This document shows positions 1-8,334 of a stretch of DNA of 43,216 nt, piece after piece. The position numbers and the translations under genes are program-made. Position 1 is the stretch's first letter, and each line of letters begins with the position of its first letter. The notes under the pieces were generated by a model that had not been told where the DNA came from, did no database searches, and saw only the letters and a list, made by a program, of their open reading frames with translations. Origin of the DNA: Endosaccharibacter trunci (GTDB taxonomy: Bacteria; Pseudomonadota; Alphaproteobacteria; Acetobacterales; Acetobacteraceae). Location of the stretch: assembly GCA_024515975.1 (NCBI GenBank), contig JAMSKV010000020.1, positions 1 through 43,216 on the forward strand, written 5' to 3'.

Positions 1-1
1 C

Positions 2-274
2 CCGGTCCGGTTCGCCTCCGACAACATGGAGATGCTCCTGGCGGCAGCGCTGGCCGGCGCGGGCATCGTCTATGGACCGGCTTTCGTGCTGGGCGAGCAT
101 GTGGCCGCAGGCCGGCTCGAACAGGTGCTGCCGGACCATGCGAGCAGCGCTCTCGGAGTGCACGCGGTATATCCCTCGGCACGTCTTCTGGGTGCCCGCG
201 TGCGGATCTTCATCGAGCTGCTGAAAGAATGGTTCGAGGCGCGGCCAAACTGGGAACGCGACATGACATTCTGA
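2..274 (+). CDS. LysR-family regulator, C-terminal fragment (cut by window edge)
   Basis: The frame is open from the first bases of the window and ends at a TGA at 272-274, so only about 90 C-terminal residues are present. What remains looks like the last part of a LysR-type effector-binding domain: an AALAGAGIVYGPAFVL stretch, then a loop to LEQVLPD and a YPSARLLGARVRIFIELL helix. These correspond to the usual LysR segments 'G.Gi..lP...v...l..G.L..vL' and 'yP..r..s.kvraFidfl'. The DNA-binding N-terminus lies outside the window, so target and effector cannot be stated. The next gene starts about 200 bp downstream on the same strand and is probably independent. Confidence 0.8.
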   Translation, partial: PVRFASDNMEMLLAAALAGAGIVYGPAFVLGEHVAAGRLEQVLPDHASSALGVHAVYPSARLLGARVRIFIELLKEWFEARPNWERDMTF

Positions 275-472
275 CCCTCTCCGATGGGATCGGGATGAAC
301 GTCGCCAGGAGGCTCCGGAGCGTGTCAGCCGCGCGCTTGCCCACCGCGGCGACGCTCCGTGCAGCGGACGGGCGCGTTCACGTTAGCCGAGCCGTCCTGT
401 CTCGAAGACCACGCTCTTGCCGTTCAGTCCGGTTTCGGTTTCAACCGCCGGCTTTCCGGGAGGGAACACGAC

Positions 473-1750
473 ATGGCGGCGCTGGTCGGGATTGATTTCG
501 GCACCACCAACAGCGTGGTCGCCATTCCGCGCGCGGACGGGGGGATCGAGAGCGCACGCTTCGCGCTGGGCCCCGATATGCTGGACACGTTCCGCACCGT
601 GCTGTGTTTCTGGCAGGATCGCGACGCGGGAAGCGCGCCGCGTCATGCCGCCGGGCCCGGCGCGATCGAGGCCTATCTGGACGATGCGACGGATAGCCGG
701 CTGGTCATGTCGATGAAGACCTACCTGGCGCAGCGCAGCTTCAAGGAAACGCGCATCTTCGGCCGGCCGATGACGCTGGAGACGCTCGTGGCGGTGTTTC
801 TCCGCGAGCTGCTCCGATCCGCCGGGCTCGATCCGGCCGAAACCTGCGTTGTGGCCGGCCGGCCGGTGCGGTTCGCGGGCGAGACCGCGGACGACGCGCT
901 GGGGGAGACGCGGCTGCTGGCCGCCTTCAAGGAGGCGGGGATCGGCCAGGTGGAGACCGCGCTGGAGCCCGAAGCGGCCGGCTACCGCTTCGCGCGCACG
1001 CTGCGAAACCCGGCCACCGTCCTGATCGGCGATTTCGGCGGCGGCACCAGCGATTTTTCCGTTCTGCGTTTCGAGCCGGGCACGCCCGGGCGTGTCACGT
1101 CGCTTGGCCATTCCGGCATCGGCATCGCCGGCGACACGTTCGATTATCGCGTCATCGACCGGGTGGTATCGCCGCTTCTGGGCAAGGGCGACATCTATAC
1201 GGTGATGGGCAAGGAACTGCCCGTGCCGCCGGAGTATTTCTCGAACTTCGCGCGCTGGCATCGGTTGTCGCTGATGCGTGCGCCCCGCACGCTGCGTGAG
1301 ATCGAGGAGGTGGCGCGGCTGAGCGCCCATCCCGAACGCCTGCGCGGGCTGATCCGGCTGATCGAAGAGGAGCAGGGATACGCGCTCTACCGCGCTGTTT
1401 CCGCCGCCAAGGCGGAGCTCTCGCGCGACACAACAGCGACGCTGCGCTTCCATGGCGGCGGGTTGGCAATCGAGCAAACCATCGCCCGCGACGCGTTCGA
1501 GGAGTGGATCGCCGCGGATCTCGCCCGGCTCGACAACACGGTGGCAGACGCGCTGGCTGTGTCCGGCGTGACAGCCGACGCCGTGGATCGCGTGTTCCTG
1601 ACCGGTGGAACATCGTTCGTCCCTGCCGTGCGCCGCTTGTTTGAGCACAGATTTGGGGCCGAGAAGGTTTCTGCCGGCGGCGAGTTCGTGTCAGTGGCCG
1701 AGGGGTTGGCGCTGATCGGGCTCGACCGGGGGATGTCCGCGTCCGGCTGA
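473..1750 (+). CDS. Hsp70-family ATPase without substrate-binding domain (YegD-like)
   Basis: Predicted 425-residue actin/Hsp70-fold ATPase. Phosphate-1 motif GIDFGTTNSVVAI lies at residues 5-17, phosphate-2 motif IGDFGGGTSDFSVL near 185-198, and the adenosine motif VFLTGGTSFVPAVRRLF near 378-394. The protein stops soon after the nucleotide-binding domain, with no beta-sandwich peptide-binding domain, as in E. coli YegD (about 450 residues). I chose the ATG at 473 because GGGAGG lies 6-9 bases upstream and the conserved motif follows at once. A longer reading to 359 has no such site. No DnaJ or GrpE partner is nearby. The substrate is unknown; chaperone function is inferred only from family membership. 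Confidence 0.85.
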   Translation: MAALVGIDFGTTNSVVAIPRADGGIESARFALGPDMLDTFRTVLCFWQDRDAGSAPRHAAGPGAIEAYLDDATDSRLVMSMKTYLAQRSFKETRIFGRPMTLETLVAVFLRELLRSAGLDPAETCVVAGRPVRFAGETADDALGETRLLAAFKEAGIGQVETALEPEAAGYRFARTLRNPATVLIGDFGGGTSDFSVLRFEPGTPGRVTSLGHSGIGIAGDTFDYRVIDRVVSPLLGKGDIYTVMGKELPVPPEYFSNFARWHRLSLMRAPRTLREIEEVARLSAHPERLRGLIRLIEEEQGYALYRAVSAAKAELSRDTTATLRFHGGGLAIEQTIARDAFEEWIAADLARLDNTVADALAVSGVTADAVDRVFLTGGTSFVPAVRRLFEHRFGAEKVSAGGEFVSVAEGLALIGLDRGMSASG

Positions 1751-1884
1751 ATCCGGCTGGTCGAACGCTGCTACAGGCTATCTTTGGCGAGGTGGATTCT
1801 ACGCCCAGGGGTATTAACGCCGCCCATCGTCAACGACGAGCCGCAGCTATCATCCAATCACGATAGACAATTCCCTACAGGCCC

Positions 1885-1974
1885 AAGAAAGAAGCAAAAA
1901 GACTTTGTCCGTTTGGCGCTGAGTGCGTAGCGCGCTACGGCGCCAAACGGATGGAGGGTCTTTGGTTCTTTCTT
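1885..1974. repeat. Long imperfect inverted repeat between convergent genes (dispersed element, copy 1)
   Basis: A perfect 12-bp pair, TCCGTTTGGCGC at 1908-1919 and its complement at 1940-1951, encloses the perfect palindrome CGTAGCGCGCTACG (1926-1939). Outside it, AAGAAAGAAGCAAA (1885 onward) pairs imperfectly with TTTGGTTCTTTCTT (ending 1974). The whole forms a roughly 90-base hairpin between two converging genes (ending at 1750 and 2018), a position fitting a two-way terminator. Its core AGCAAAAAGACT-(2-3)-GTCCGTTTGG recurs at 8352-8376, so this is a dispersed family and not only a local terminator. Confidence 0.7.
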
Positions 1975-2017
1975 CCAGAGGTCACATAGCTTCCGGTGTG
2001 AGGCTCATAAGCGACGA

Positions 2018-3661
2018 CTATAGCTCGCCCCGTTTCGCCAGAGCCTCGATCCGATCGGCGGTGCGGAGCGCGATGGCGGTGATGGTCAAATGCGGGTTGA
2101 CTCCGCCCGTGGTGGGAAACACCGATCCGTCGCAGACAAACAGATTGGGAATGTCCCAGGATCGGCAATCGGCATCGACGACGGAGGTTTCGCGGGAGAA
2201 ACCCATGCGTGCGGTTCCGGCAAGATGGTTGGTGTCGTCTTTCTGCAGAAAGATGTTTCTGGCACCGACGAGTTCGAGGCTGGTGCGCATCTGTGCCAGC
2301 CCGTGGTCGATCAACGCCTTGTCGTTGTCCGTCCAGCTATAGGTGATGCGGGGGATCGGCAGGCCATACTGATCGTGTTCCTCGGAAAGCGTCACCCGGT
2401 TATCGAGATGGGGCAGCATTTCGCCGACCATCTTCAGGCCGATCTGGTGATTGTAGTTCTCCATCTGCCGGCGTAGCGCTTCGCCCCAGAGTCCACGCGC
2501 TCCGGTCAGGACGCTGGACCATTCGATCGGCAAGGGCCCCTGCCCCATCCAGCAATATCCGCCGAAGAAATCCTTGCGGTCGTCGTAGTTCCAGTGCTCG
2601 GTGAGGGCCAGGGAGGGCGGTCCTTTGTTCCAGCGCACCTCTTCTTCCATCTCGCCCCACACCGCCTGGTTGCTCTGCGTCATCAGGTAGCGACCGACCA
2701 GGCCGGAACTGTTGGCAAGGCCGTCCGGGAAACGGTCGGTCGCGGAATTCAGCAGCAGGCGCGGCGTCTCGATCGCGTAGCCGGCAACCACCACGTTGCG
2801 CGCCCGCTGAAAACGCCAAACTCCGTCACGATGATAGTGCACGCCTGTCGCGCGGCCGGTCGCATCCACCTCAATCCGGCCGACCATGGCCAGGTCGCGG
2901 ATCTCCGCGCCCGCGCGCACCGCACGCGGGATGTAGGTGACGAGCTGCGACTGTTTGGCGTTGGTCGAGCAGCCGACCCGGCAGAAGCCGCGATACACGC
3001 AGGGCGGCGAATTGCCGCGTGGCGCCGATACGGTCGCGAGCGGCGTCGGCGACCAGCGATAGCCCATCGCCTCCGCACCCTTGGCCAAAAGCAGACCGGC
3101 CGCGTTCACTTCGTGCGCCCGGTATGGGTAACGTGGCCGTTTCGGCCCCCATGGATAGGAGAGCGGGCCGGAAATGGAGAGGTCCTGTTCCGCTTGCGCG
3201 TAGTAGGTCCACATCTCGCGCCAGTCGAGCGGCCAGTCCGCGCCATACCCGAGCAGGGTCCGGCTCCTAAACCATTCCGGCCGGAAGCGGAGCGATACCA
3301 TGGCGAAATGCACCGTCGATCCGCCCACCGCTTTGCCTGAATTGTTGGCGCCCATTTTGAGCGGGTTGGCGCCGTCGACGATGCGCTCGTCGGTCCAGAA
3401 CAGCTTGCTTTGCGACGCTTCGTCGGAGGCGAACTCCTCGAGCGGGCGGAAATACGGGCCGGCATCGAACGCGACCACGGAGAAGCCCTTTTCCGCCAGA
3501 CGTGCCGTGAGCGGGCCGCCGCCCGCGCCGGTGCCGATCACGACGAAATCGACCTCCTCGCCGTCGGACCTCAACTGCATCGGGATCCAGCCGCCGCGTG
3601 TGAACACGTCGGGCGCTCGGCCCTGCATGGTGCGCGGTCGCATCGGCTCGTCAGCGTACAC
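2018..3661 (-). CDS. GMC-family FAD oxidoreductase, gluconate 2-dehydrogenase large-subunit type
   Basis: FAD-dependent alcohol or sugar (acid) dehydrogenase, 547 residues. The Rossmann motif VVIGTGAGGGPLTARLAEKG is at residues 40-59. The GMC signature region GANNSGKAVGGSTVHFAM is near 104-121. The C-terminal active-site region has HLAGTARMG and NPHLTI. Cysteines 221, 227 and 231 (C-x5-C-x3-C) match the spacing of the [3Fe-4S] ligands in the catalytic subunit of direct-electron-transfer FAD glucose dehydrogenase. The GTG start at 3661 was chosen because AAGGAG lies 7 bases before it; it overlaps the end of the subunit-3 gene by 11 bp. Neither protein has an export signal, unlike classical periplasmic gluconate dehydrogenase, and no cytochrome c gene is adjacent. 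The substrate is unknown. Confidence 0.85.
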   Translation of the reverse strand: MYADEPMRPRTMQGRAPDVFTRGGWIPMQLRSDGEEVDFVVIGTGAGGGPLTARLAEKGFSVVAFDAGPYFRPLEEFASDEASQSKLFWTDERIVDGANPLKMGANNSGKAVGGSTVHFAMVSLRFRPEWFRSRTLLGYGADWPLDWREMWTYYAQAEQDLSISGPLSYPWGPKRPRYPYRAHEVNAAGLLLAKGAEAMGYRWSPTPLATVSAPRGNSPPCVYRGFCRVGCSTNAKQSQLVTYIPRAVRAGAEIRDLAMVGRIEVDATGRATGVHYHRDGVWRFQRARNVVVAGYAIETPRLLLNSATDRFPDGLANSSGLVGRYLMTQSNQAVWGEMEEEVRWNKGPPSLALTEHWNYDDRKDFFGGYCWMGQGPLPIEWSSVLTGARGLWGEALRRQMENYNHQIGLKMVGEMLPHLDNRVTLSEEHDQYGLPIPRITYSWTDNDKALIDHGLAQMRTSLELVGARNIFLQKDDTNHLAGTARMGFSRETSVVDADCRSWDIPNLFVCDGSVFPTTGGVNPHLTITAIALRTADRIEALAKRGEL

Positions 3662-4304
3662 GCCGGTTCTCCTTCAGCGCCGTCCGCTCGCGGCCCGGTC
3701 GGGCTTCCGAGGCCTCCCAGGGATCGCGCCGGTTCGCCCCCATCCGCACATAGCCGCGGGGACTGGCCGGGCCGCCATAGCCGATCTCGCTCCAGGCGCT
3801 GGGATGGGCGTAATAGGCGGCCACGATGTCGGCGAGGACGCGCTGCGAGAAGAAGCTGGCCGGCGGCATTCCGTCCCATGCCGGATGGGAAAGCTCACCC
3901 GCTTCGCAGCGCCGCAGAAGCGTGTCCTGTTGCCTGTAGGCCAGATCGGCGAAGGCACGGCCATGCGCCGCATGTGCCTCGGCATCGAGTGCGGCGAGCC
4001 CGCGCAGCCAGGCCTCGCGCAAAGGTGGCAGATCGGCGTGGCGATAGCCGTCGAGGGCGTTATCGAACAACTTGGCGTCCACATGGGCGGCCAGAGGCAC
4101 GTCCGGCCGCTCGGGCGGTTGCGGCAGGATGCGGCCGCAGACCGCCTTCAAGGTGCGGAACCTCTCCGGGTCGAGGAAGCGCGGTTCGCGCGGCACGTTG
4201 AGGCGGCGATCGATCACCTGGCGGGTGACCTCGTCCCAGGACGGCCCGTCACGCTTGGAGAGCACGTTGTAGCCAGGATAGCGGGAAGCCGTACCGTCGG
4301 TCAT
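3651..4304 (-). CDS. Gluconate 2-dehydrogenase subunit 3 family protein
   Basis: A 217-residue protein matching the small subunit that accompanies GMC-type gluconate dehydrogenases. Visible family features are the N-terminal FLDPERFRTLKAVCGRILPQ segment (residues 43-62) and the C-terminal ending DIVAAYYAHPSAWSEIGYGG (159-178) followed by PASPRGYVRMG. In known complexes this subunit carries the Tat signal and is needed for maturation or export of the flavin subunit. Here no twin-arginine or other signal is present, suggesting a cytoplasm-facing complex. The ATG at 4304 overlaps the stop of the upstream membrane-protein gene (ATGA), indicating translational coupling, and the gene's end overlaps the GMC gene start. 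Confidence 0.8.
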   Translation of the reverse strand: MTDGTASRYPGYNVLSKRDGPSWDEVTRQVIDRRLNVPREPRFLDPERFRTLKAVCGRILPQPPERPDVPLAAHVDAKLFDNALDGYRHADLPPLREAWLRGLAALDAEAHAAHGRAFADLAYRQQDTLLRRCEAGELSHPAWDGMPPASFFSQRVLADIVAAYYAHPSAWSEIGYGGPASPRGYVRMGANRRDPWEASEARPGRERTALKENRRVR

Positions 4305-5275
4305 TCCGGTTGATCCTCCAACAGGCTCAGCGCCGCCAGCCCGGCCAGGGCCAGACCAGTGAAGGCCGGCGGGGCCGGAAGCGGCGGACCGTCCAGGAGG
4401 TTCTGTCGCCAGTTGCGCCATCCGCCCATGCTGCGAGCAACGCCGATGGCATGGAAGGCGCTACCCGACAGGCCGATCACGGCGCTGGCACGCAGCATCC
4501 AGCGCGCCAGCGGCCGCGGACGTCCCGCACCGCCGAACGCGGCGGCGGCGCAGAAGCCGGCCGCGACCGGAGGCACCGTGACCGGCAGAAGCATGAACGG
4601 GTCGTGGAACTGGCCGCGCAAATGCAGCAATCCAGCCTCCGCGACGGTGCCGATGATGCCCGCGGCCGTGGCCGCGCCGACAACGCGGCCGGCCGGAATT
4701 CCAAGAACAAGCGGCGCCGTATCCGGCGCGTTGTCGCGCACCCGCTCGCTGAGCCAGCCGAGCAGGCCCGACAGGCAGAGCGCGGCCGGCGCGCCGAGAG
4801 GGGCGCTGTAGAACAAGTTCTGCCAGCCAAATCCGCCCGGCTTCTTGCCAACATTGAACACGTGGAAACCGGTCCCGAGCAGCCCCGCCAGCCCGGCGCC
4901 GGCATAGACGAGATCGCGCGCCAACTCGGCGTCATGGCCTCGGTCTCGATGACCGTGCGCACTGACCAGCAGGGAAAGCGTGGCGGCGACGAGCGGCGTG
5001 TACATCGCCTTGTTGTGGAAGCCACCGCGGTAATGCTCGACCGCGCTATCGAACAGGACCGAGGCGGCCAGCGTCCCGGAGGCGCGGTTCAGCCGGCGCG
5101 CGGCCGTCACCGCGGTCCGGCGATCGGCCGCGCCCACGACCGCGTTGGCCCGGGCGGCAACACGACGCCCCGACCGGCGCAGCCCGGCTCCGCTCAGCGC
5201 CATGCCAAGAACGGTCATTCCCCCTGCCGCCGCCAGCGCGACCGCGACCGGGCCGGTCGGACTTCTGGTATCCAT
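4301..5275 (-). CDS. Internally duplicated multi-pass membrane protein with repeated histidine pattern
   Basis: Not recognised as a named family. This 324-residue, strongly hydrophobic protein seems to consist of two homologous halves. Half 1 has H81-x-R-G-x-F-H87, H138 in a GFHVFNVG context, then W151-Q-N-L. Half 2 has H218-x-R-G-x-F-H224, H275 in SAFHAIGV, then Q291-N-L-L. All three histidines repeat at an offset of exactly 137 residues. Paired histidines in membrane helices are typical of b-type heme or quinone sites, so an electron-transfer role for the adjacent GMC dehydrogenase is a reasonable inference but unproven. The ATG at 5275 has GGAG 5 bases upstream; an ATG at 5278 is also possible. 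The gene lies between the enolase-superfamily gene and the subunit-3 gene and overlaps the latter. Confidence 0.75.
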   Translation of the reverse strand: MDTRSPTGPVAVALAAAGGMTVLGMALSGAGLRRSGRRVAARANAVVGAADRRTAVTAARRLNRASGTLAASVLFDSAVEHYRGGFHNKAMYTPLVAATLSLLVSAHGHRDRGHDAELARDLVYAGAGLAGLLGTGFHVFNVGKKPGGFGWQNLFYSAPLGAPAALCLSGLLGWLSERVRDNAPDTAPLVLGIPAGRVVGAATAAGIIGTVAEAGLLHLRGQFHDPFMLLPVTVPPVAAGFCAAAAFGGAGRPRPLARWMLRASAVIGLSGSAFHAIGVARSMGGWRNWRQNLLDGPPLPAPPAFTGLALAGLAALSLLEDQPE

Positions 5276-5296
5276 CATCGCTCCGTGCAAGTTGGA

Positions 5297-6397
5297 TTAC
5301 TGGCGAACGAGAAACGGCGCGGCATCGGCGGCGCGGAACGCGAGCCCGTGACCGGGACGCGAGAAATCCGGCGCGATAACACCGTCGGACGGCACCGGCG
5401 CACCGTCGAACAGCATGCGCTCGATCCGCACATGGTCGTGGAACCACTCGAGATGCCGGAAGCGCGGCGCCGCGCAAGCGGCGTGGAGGTGCAGGGCCGG
5501 CGCGCAGTGGCCGGACAAGTCGGTATGGAACGCGTCGCACAAGGTCGCCGCCGCCAGAAAACCGCTGATCCCGCCGACGCGGGTGACATCCACCTGTTGC
5601 ACGTCCACCGCGCCGGTCTCCAGCGTCCGCCGCACATCGTCGATAGTGAAGGCGTATTCGCCGGCCGCCAGCTCCATCGGCGCCGGAAGATGCGTCCGGA
5701 CGGCGCAAAGTCCCCGGAGATCGTCGGAGGACACCGGCTCCTCGAACCAGGTTACGCCGACCGCGGCGGCGATGCGGCCGAACGCGATCGCCTGTTTGAC
5801 GGTCAACGCACCGTTGGCATCGACGAAAAGTTCGGCGTCGCCGATTGCTCTTCTTGCCAACTCCATCCGTCGTGGATCGTCGTCCGGCTGGGAGCCTACT
5901 TTCATCTTGACCGCGCGGCAGCCGTCATGCCCAACCCAGTCGGCCAGCTGCCCGCAAAGCCGGGCATCGTCATAGGAGGTGAATCCGCCGCTTCCGTAGA
6001 TGGGAACGACATTCCGTCGCACGCCCAGCAGCTGTGCCAACGGCAGACCGAGCAGCCGCGCTTTCAGATCCCACAACGCGGCGTCAACGGCGGAAATAGC
6101 GGTCGCCGCCAGGCCGGAGCGACCGACATTCCGAACCGCCCGTTCGAGGCGGCGCGTGATTCCCGACGGGTCCATGGCATCCTGGCCGGCGATCGCGTCG
6201 CGCAACGTCCCGGCCAGCAGACTGACCGCCGCCGCGTCGGTGTAGCTGTAGCCAAGCCCGGTGGTGCCAGCCGCCTCGATCTCGACCACGACGATCGTGG
6301 TCTTGGTCCAGGAAAAGGTTCCGTCGGCTTCCGGCGCGTCGGTCGGGATCGTGTAGGCGCGCGCTATGACGCGACGGATGGGTGCTTCGACCGGCAC
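5297..6397 (-). CDS. Enolase-superfamily enzyme, mandelate racemase/sugar-acid dehydratase subgroup
   Basis: About 366 residues with the full metal and catalytic set of the mandelate racemase subgroup: K164-x-K166 (AVKMKVG), metal ligands D193 (FVDANG), E219 (WFEEP) and E247 (AAGEY), D270, and H297 (SGHCAP) as the partner base. Enzymes of this type abstract a proton next to a carboxylate, giving sugar-acid dehydration, racemisation or cycloisomerisation. The substrate cannot be read from sequence. The start is uncertain: no ATG is near. A GTG at 6397 or a TTG at 6403 that overlaps the TGA of the thiamine-diphosphate enzyme would both fit, and either implies tight coupling. The GMC locus directly downstream suggests one pathway, perhaps for a sugar acid or aromatic hydroxy acid. 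Confidence 0.8.
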   Translation of the reverse strand: MPVEAPIRRVIARAYTIPTDAPEADGTFSWTKTTIVVVEIEAAGTTGLGYSYTDAAAVSLLAGTLRDAIAGQDAMDPSGITRRLERAVRNVGRSGLAATAISAVDAALWDLKARLLGLPLAQLLGVRRNVVPIYGSGGFTSYDDARLCGQLADWVGHDGCRAVKMKVGSQPDDDPRRMELARRAIGDAELFVDANGALTVKQAIAFGRIAAAVGVTWFEEPVSSDDLRGLCAVRTHLPAPMELAAGEYAFTIDDVRRTLETGAVDVQQVDVTRVGGISGFLAAATLCDAFHTDLSGHCAPALHLHAACAAPRFRHLEWFHDHVRIERMLFDGAPVPSDGVIAPDFSRPGHGLAFRAADAAPFLVRQ

Positions 6398-6399
6398 GA

Positions 6400-8196
6400 T
6401 CAACCGTGGCCGGGCAGGAAGCTCTTCACGCTGGACAGAACCTCGGTAGCGGAATTCTTCAGCACGCTGCCGAGTTCCGGTTCCGAGACCAGCCCGGTCA
6501 GGAAGTTCCTGGCGTCCTTTGCCGTGATGTGCGGCGGCAGTGGCGGCACGTTGGGGTCCGTGCGTGCCTCGAGGATCACCGGCCGGTCCGCGCGAAGCGC
6601 CTCGTCCCAGGCAGCACCGACCTGATCCGGATGATCCACATAGATGCCCTTCAGACCCAGCAGCTCGGCATATTTGTGATACGGAAAATCGGGGATGGCC
6701 TGCGTGCTTTCCGTCTTGCCCGCGCCGAGCTGGACCCGCTCTTCCCAGGTGACCTGGTTGAGATCCTGATTGTTCAGCACGAGCACGATCAGGTTCGGAC
6801 TGGGCCATTGCCGCCAGTATTTGCCGATGGTGATCATCACGTTGATGCCGTTCATCTGCATTGCGCCGTCGCCCATGCAGGCGATGACCGTACGCTCGGG
6901 AAAAGCCATCTTCGCTGCCAGCGCGTAAGGCGTTCCTGCACCGAGCGATGCGAGGCCGCCGGACAGAGAACATTTCATCCCACGTCGTATCTTCAGGTCG
7001 CGCGCATACCAGTTGGCGACCGAGCCGCTATCGGCCGTGATGACAGCGTTCTCAGGCAGGCGCGGCGAGAGTTCGTAGAACAGACGCTGCGGATTGAGAG
7101 GAGAAGCGCCGTGCAGAGCCCGTTTCTCCAGGGTTTGCCACCATTCGGCGATCTCGGTTTCGAGACGCTGCTGGAAGCTGCGATCCTGCTTGCGTTCAAG
7201 CAGCGGCAGAAGGGCCGCGAGGGTCGCCTTGCTGTCGCCCAGCAGGTTCACCTCCGTGGGATAGCGCAGCGACAGATTGCCGCCATCGATATCGATCTGC
7301 ACCGCGCGGGCGCTCCCGGGTTTCGGGAGGAACTCGCTGTAGGGGAAGGCCGACCCCACCATCAGCAGCGTGTCGCATTCCTGCATCATGGTCCAGGACG
7401 GCTTGGTACCCAGCAGCCCGAGCGAGCCGGTGACGTTCGGCAGCGTATCCGGAACGGCCGCCTTGCCCAGCAACGATTTGGCGATACCGGCCCCGAGCGC
7501 GTCCGCCACGGCGATGACCTCATCGGTGGCGTGAAGCGCGCCGGCGCCGACCAGCATGGCGACTTTCTTACCCTGGTTCAGGACCGCGGCAGCCTTCCGC
7601 AGACCGTCCGGCTCTGGAACCTTGGCAATGTCCGGATAGCCCACGCCTGTATGGGTCGCGCCATGCGCCACCGGCGGGTCGGAGTAGGACATCAACTGCA
7701 GGTCGTTCGGAACGATCACGACGGTCACGCAGCGCTTGCTTTGGGCGATGCGGACGGCCCGATCGATCAGATGGCGCACCTGAGACGGCACCATGGCAGT
7801 GGCCACGAATTCGGACGCGACGTCCTTGAACGTGTTCTGGAGATCGAGTTCTTGCTGGTAATGGGCGCCAATCGCGGTGCGCGCCTGCTGGCCGACAATC
7901 GCCACCACCGGCACGTGATCCATCTTGGCATCGTAGAGGCCGGTGATCAGATGCGTGGCGCCCGGGCCGGAGGTGGCATAGCAAAGGCCGACCTCGCCGG
8001 TAAACTTGGCGTGTGCCGTGGCCATGAAGGCGGCCATCTCCTCATGACGCACCTGGACGTACTCGAAGCCCTCTCCGACGGCCTTTTCCAGCGCCAGATC
8101 AAGCCCGCCGACACCGTCGCCGGGGTAGCCGTAGACCCGGTTCAGGCCCCATTCGCGCAGACGATGCCAAATGAACTCGCTGACGGTCATGCTCAT
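6400..8196 (-). CDS. Thiamine-diphosphate-dependent enzyme, pyruvate oxidase/acetolactate synthase-like
   Basis: A 598-residue three-domain enzyme. The N-terminal PYR domain has VYGYPGDGVGGLDLAL and the cofactor-activating glutamate in VRHEEMAAF (about residue 52). The central domain begins around 190. The C-terminal PP domain has the GDGAMQMNG...LVLNNQDLN thiamine-diphosphate/Mg motif. Overall it resembles PoxB-type enzymes and 'thiamine pyrophosphate-requiring' proteins that decarboxylate pyruvate or related 2-oxo acids. Without activity data, the oxidase, decarboxylase and lyase options stay open. The ATG at 8196 has AAGGA 8 bases upstream; an ATG at 8223 would add nine residues. It is first in the minus-strand operon reaching to 2018, and an imperfect inverted repeat lies in its upstream region. 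Confidence 0.85.
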   Translation of the reverse strand: MSMTVSEFIWHRLREWGLNRVYGYPGDGVGGLDLALEKAVGEGFEYVQVRHEEMAAFMATAHAKFTGEVGLCYATSGPGATHLITGLYDAKMDHVPVVAIVGQQARTAIGAHYQQELDLQNTFKDVASEFVATAMVPSQVRHLIDRAVRIAQSKRCVTVVIVPNDLQLMSYSDPPVAHGATHTGVGYPDIAKVPEPDGLRKAAAVLNQGKKVAMLVGAGALHATDEVIAVADALGAGIAKSLLGKAAVPDTLPNVTGSLGLLGTKPSWTMMQECDTLLMVGSAFPYSEFLPKPGSARAVQIDIDGGNLSLRYPTEVNLLGDSKATLAALLPLLERKQDRSFQQRLETEIAEWWQTLEKRALHGASPLNPQRLFYELSPRLPENAVITADSGSVANWYARDLKIRRGMKCSLSGGLASLGAGTPYALAAKMAFPERTVIACMGDGAMQMNGINVMITIGKYWRQWPSPNLIVLVLNNQDLNQVTWEERVQLGAGKTESTQAIPDFPYHKYAELLGLKGIYVDHPDQVGAAWDEALRADRPVILEARTDPNVPPLPPHITAKDARNFLTGLVSEPELGSVLKNSATEVLSSVKSFLPGHG

Positions 8197-8334
8197 GGCG
8201 CAATTCCTTCGCTTGGTCGCCATGCTTACGTCCCGCCGAACGTGTTGTTCCCTTCCAGGCGGACACGTTCCGCCAGCGTTGTTATCTCGGCGCCCACCCG
8301 CGGAAGACGCATGCAAAAATAGAGAAGGTCTTCT

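Noticed and set aside
359-472. Longer start for the Hsp70-like gene
   Set aside because: The added residues show no Hsp70 similarity, and a good ribosome-binding site lies directly before the ATG at 473, where the ATPase motif begins.
383-1648. Large open frame on the minus strand opposite the Hsp70-like gene
   Set aside because: Composition is rich in Arg, His and Gln with no domain, typical of antisense shadow frames in GC-rich DNA.
4310-6625. Long plus-strand open frame of 771 residues opposite the membrane-protein and enolase-type genes
   Set aside because: It runs antisense to two clear genes, is Arg/Gly/Gln-rich and has no recognisable motif.
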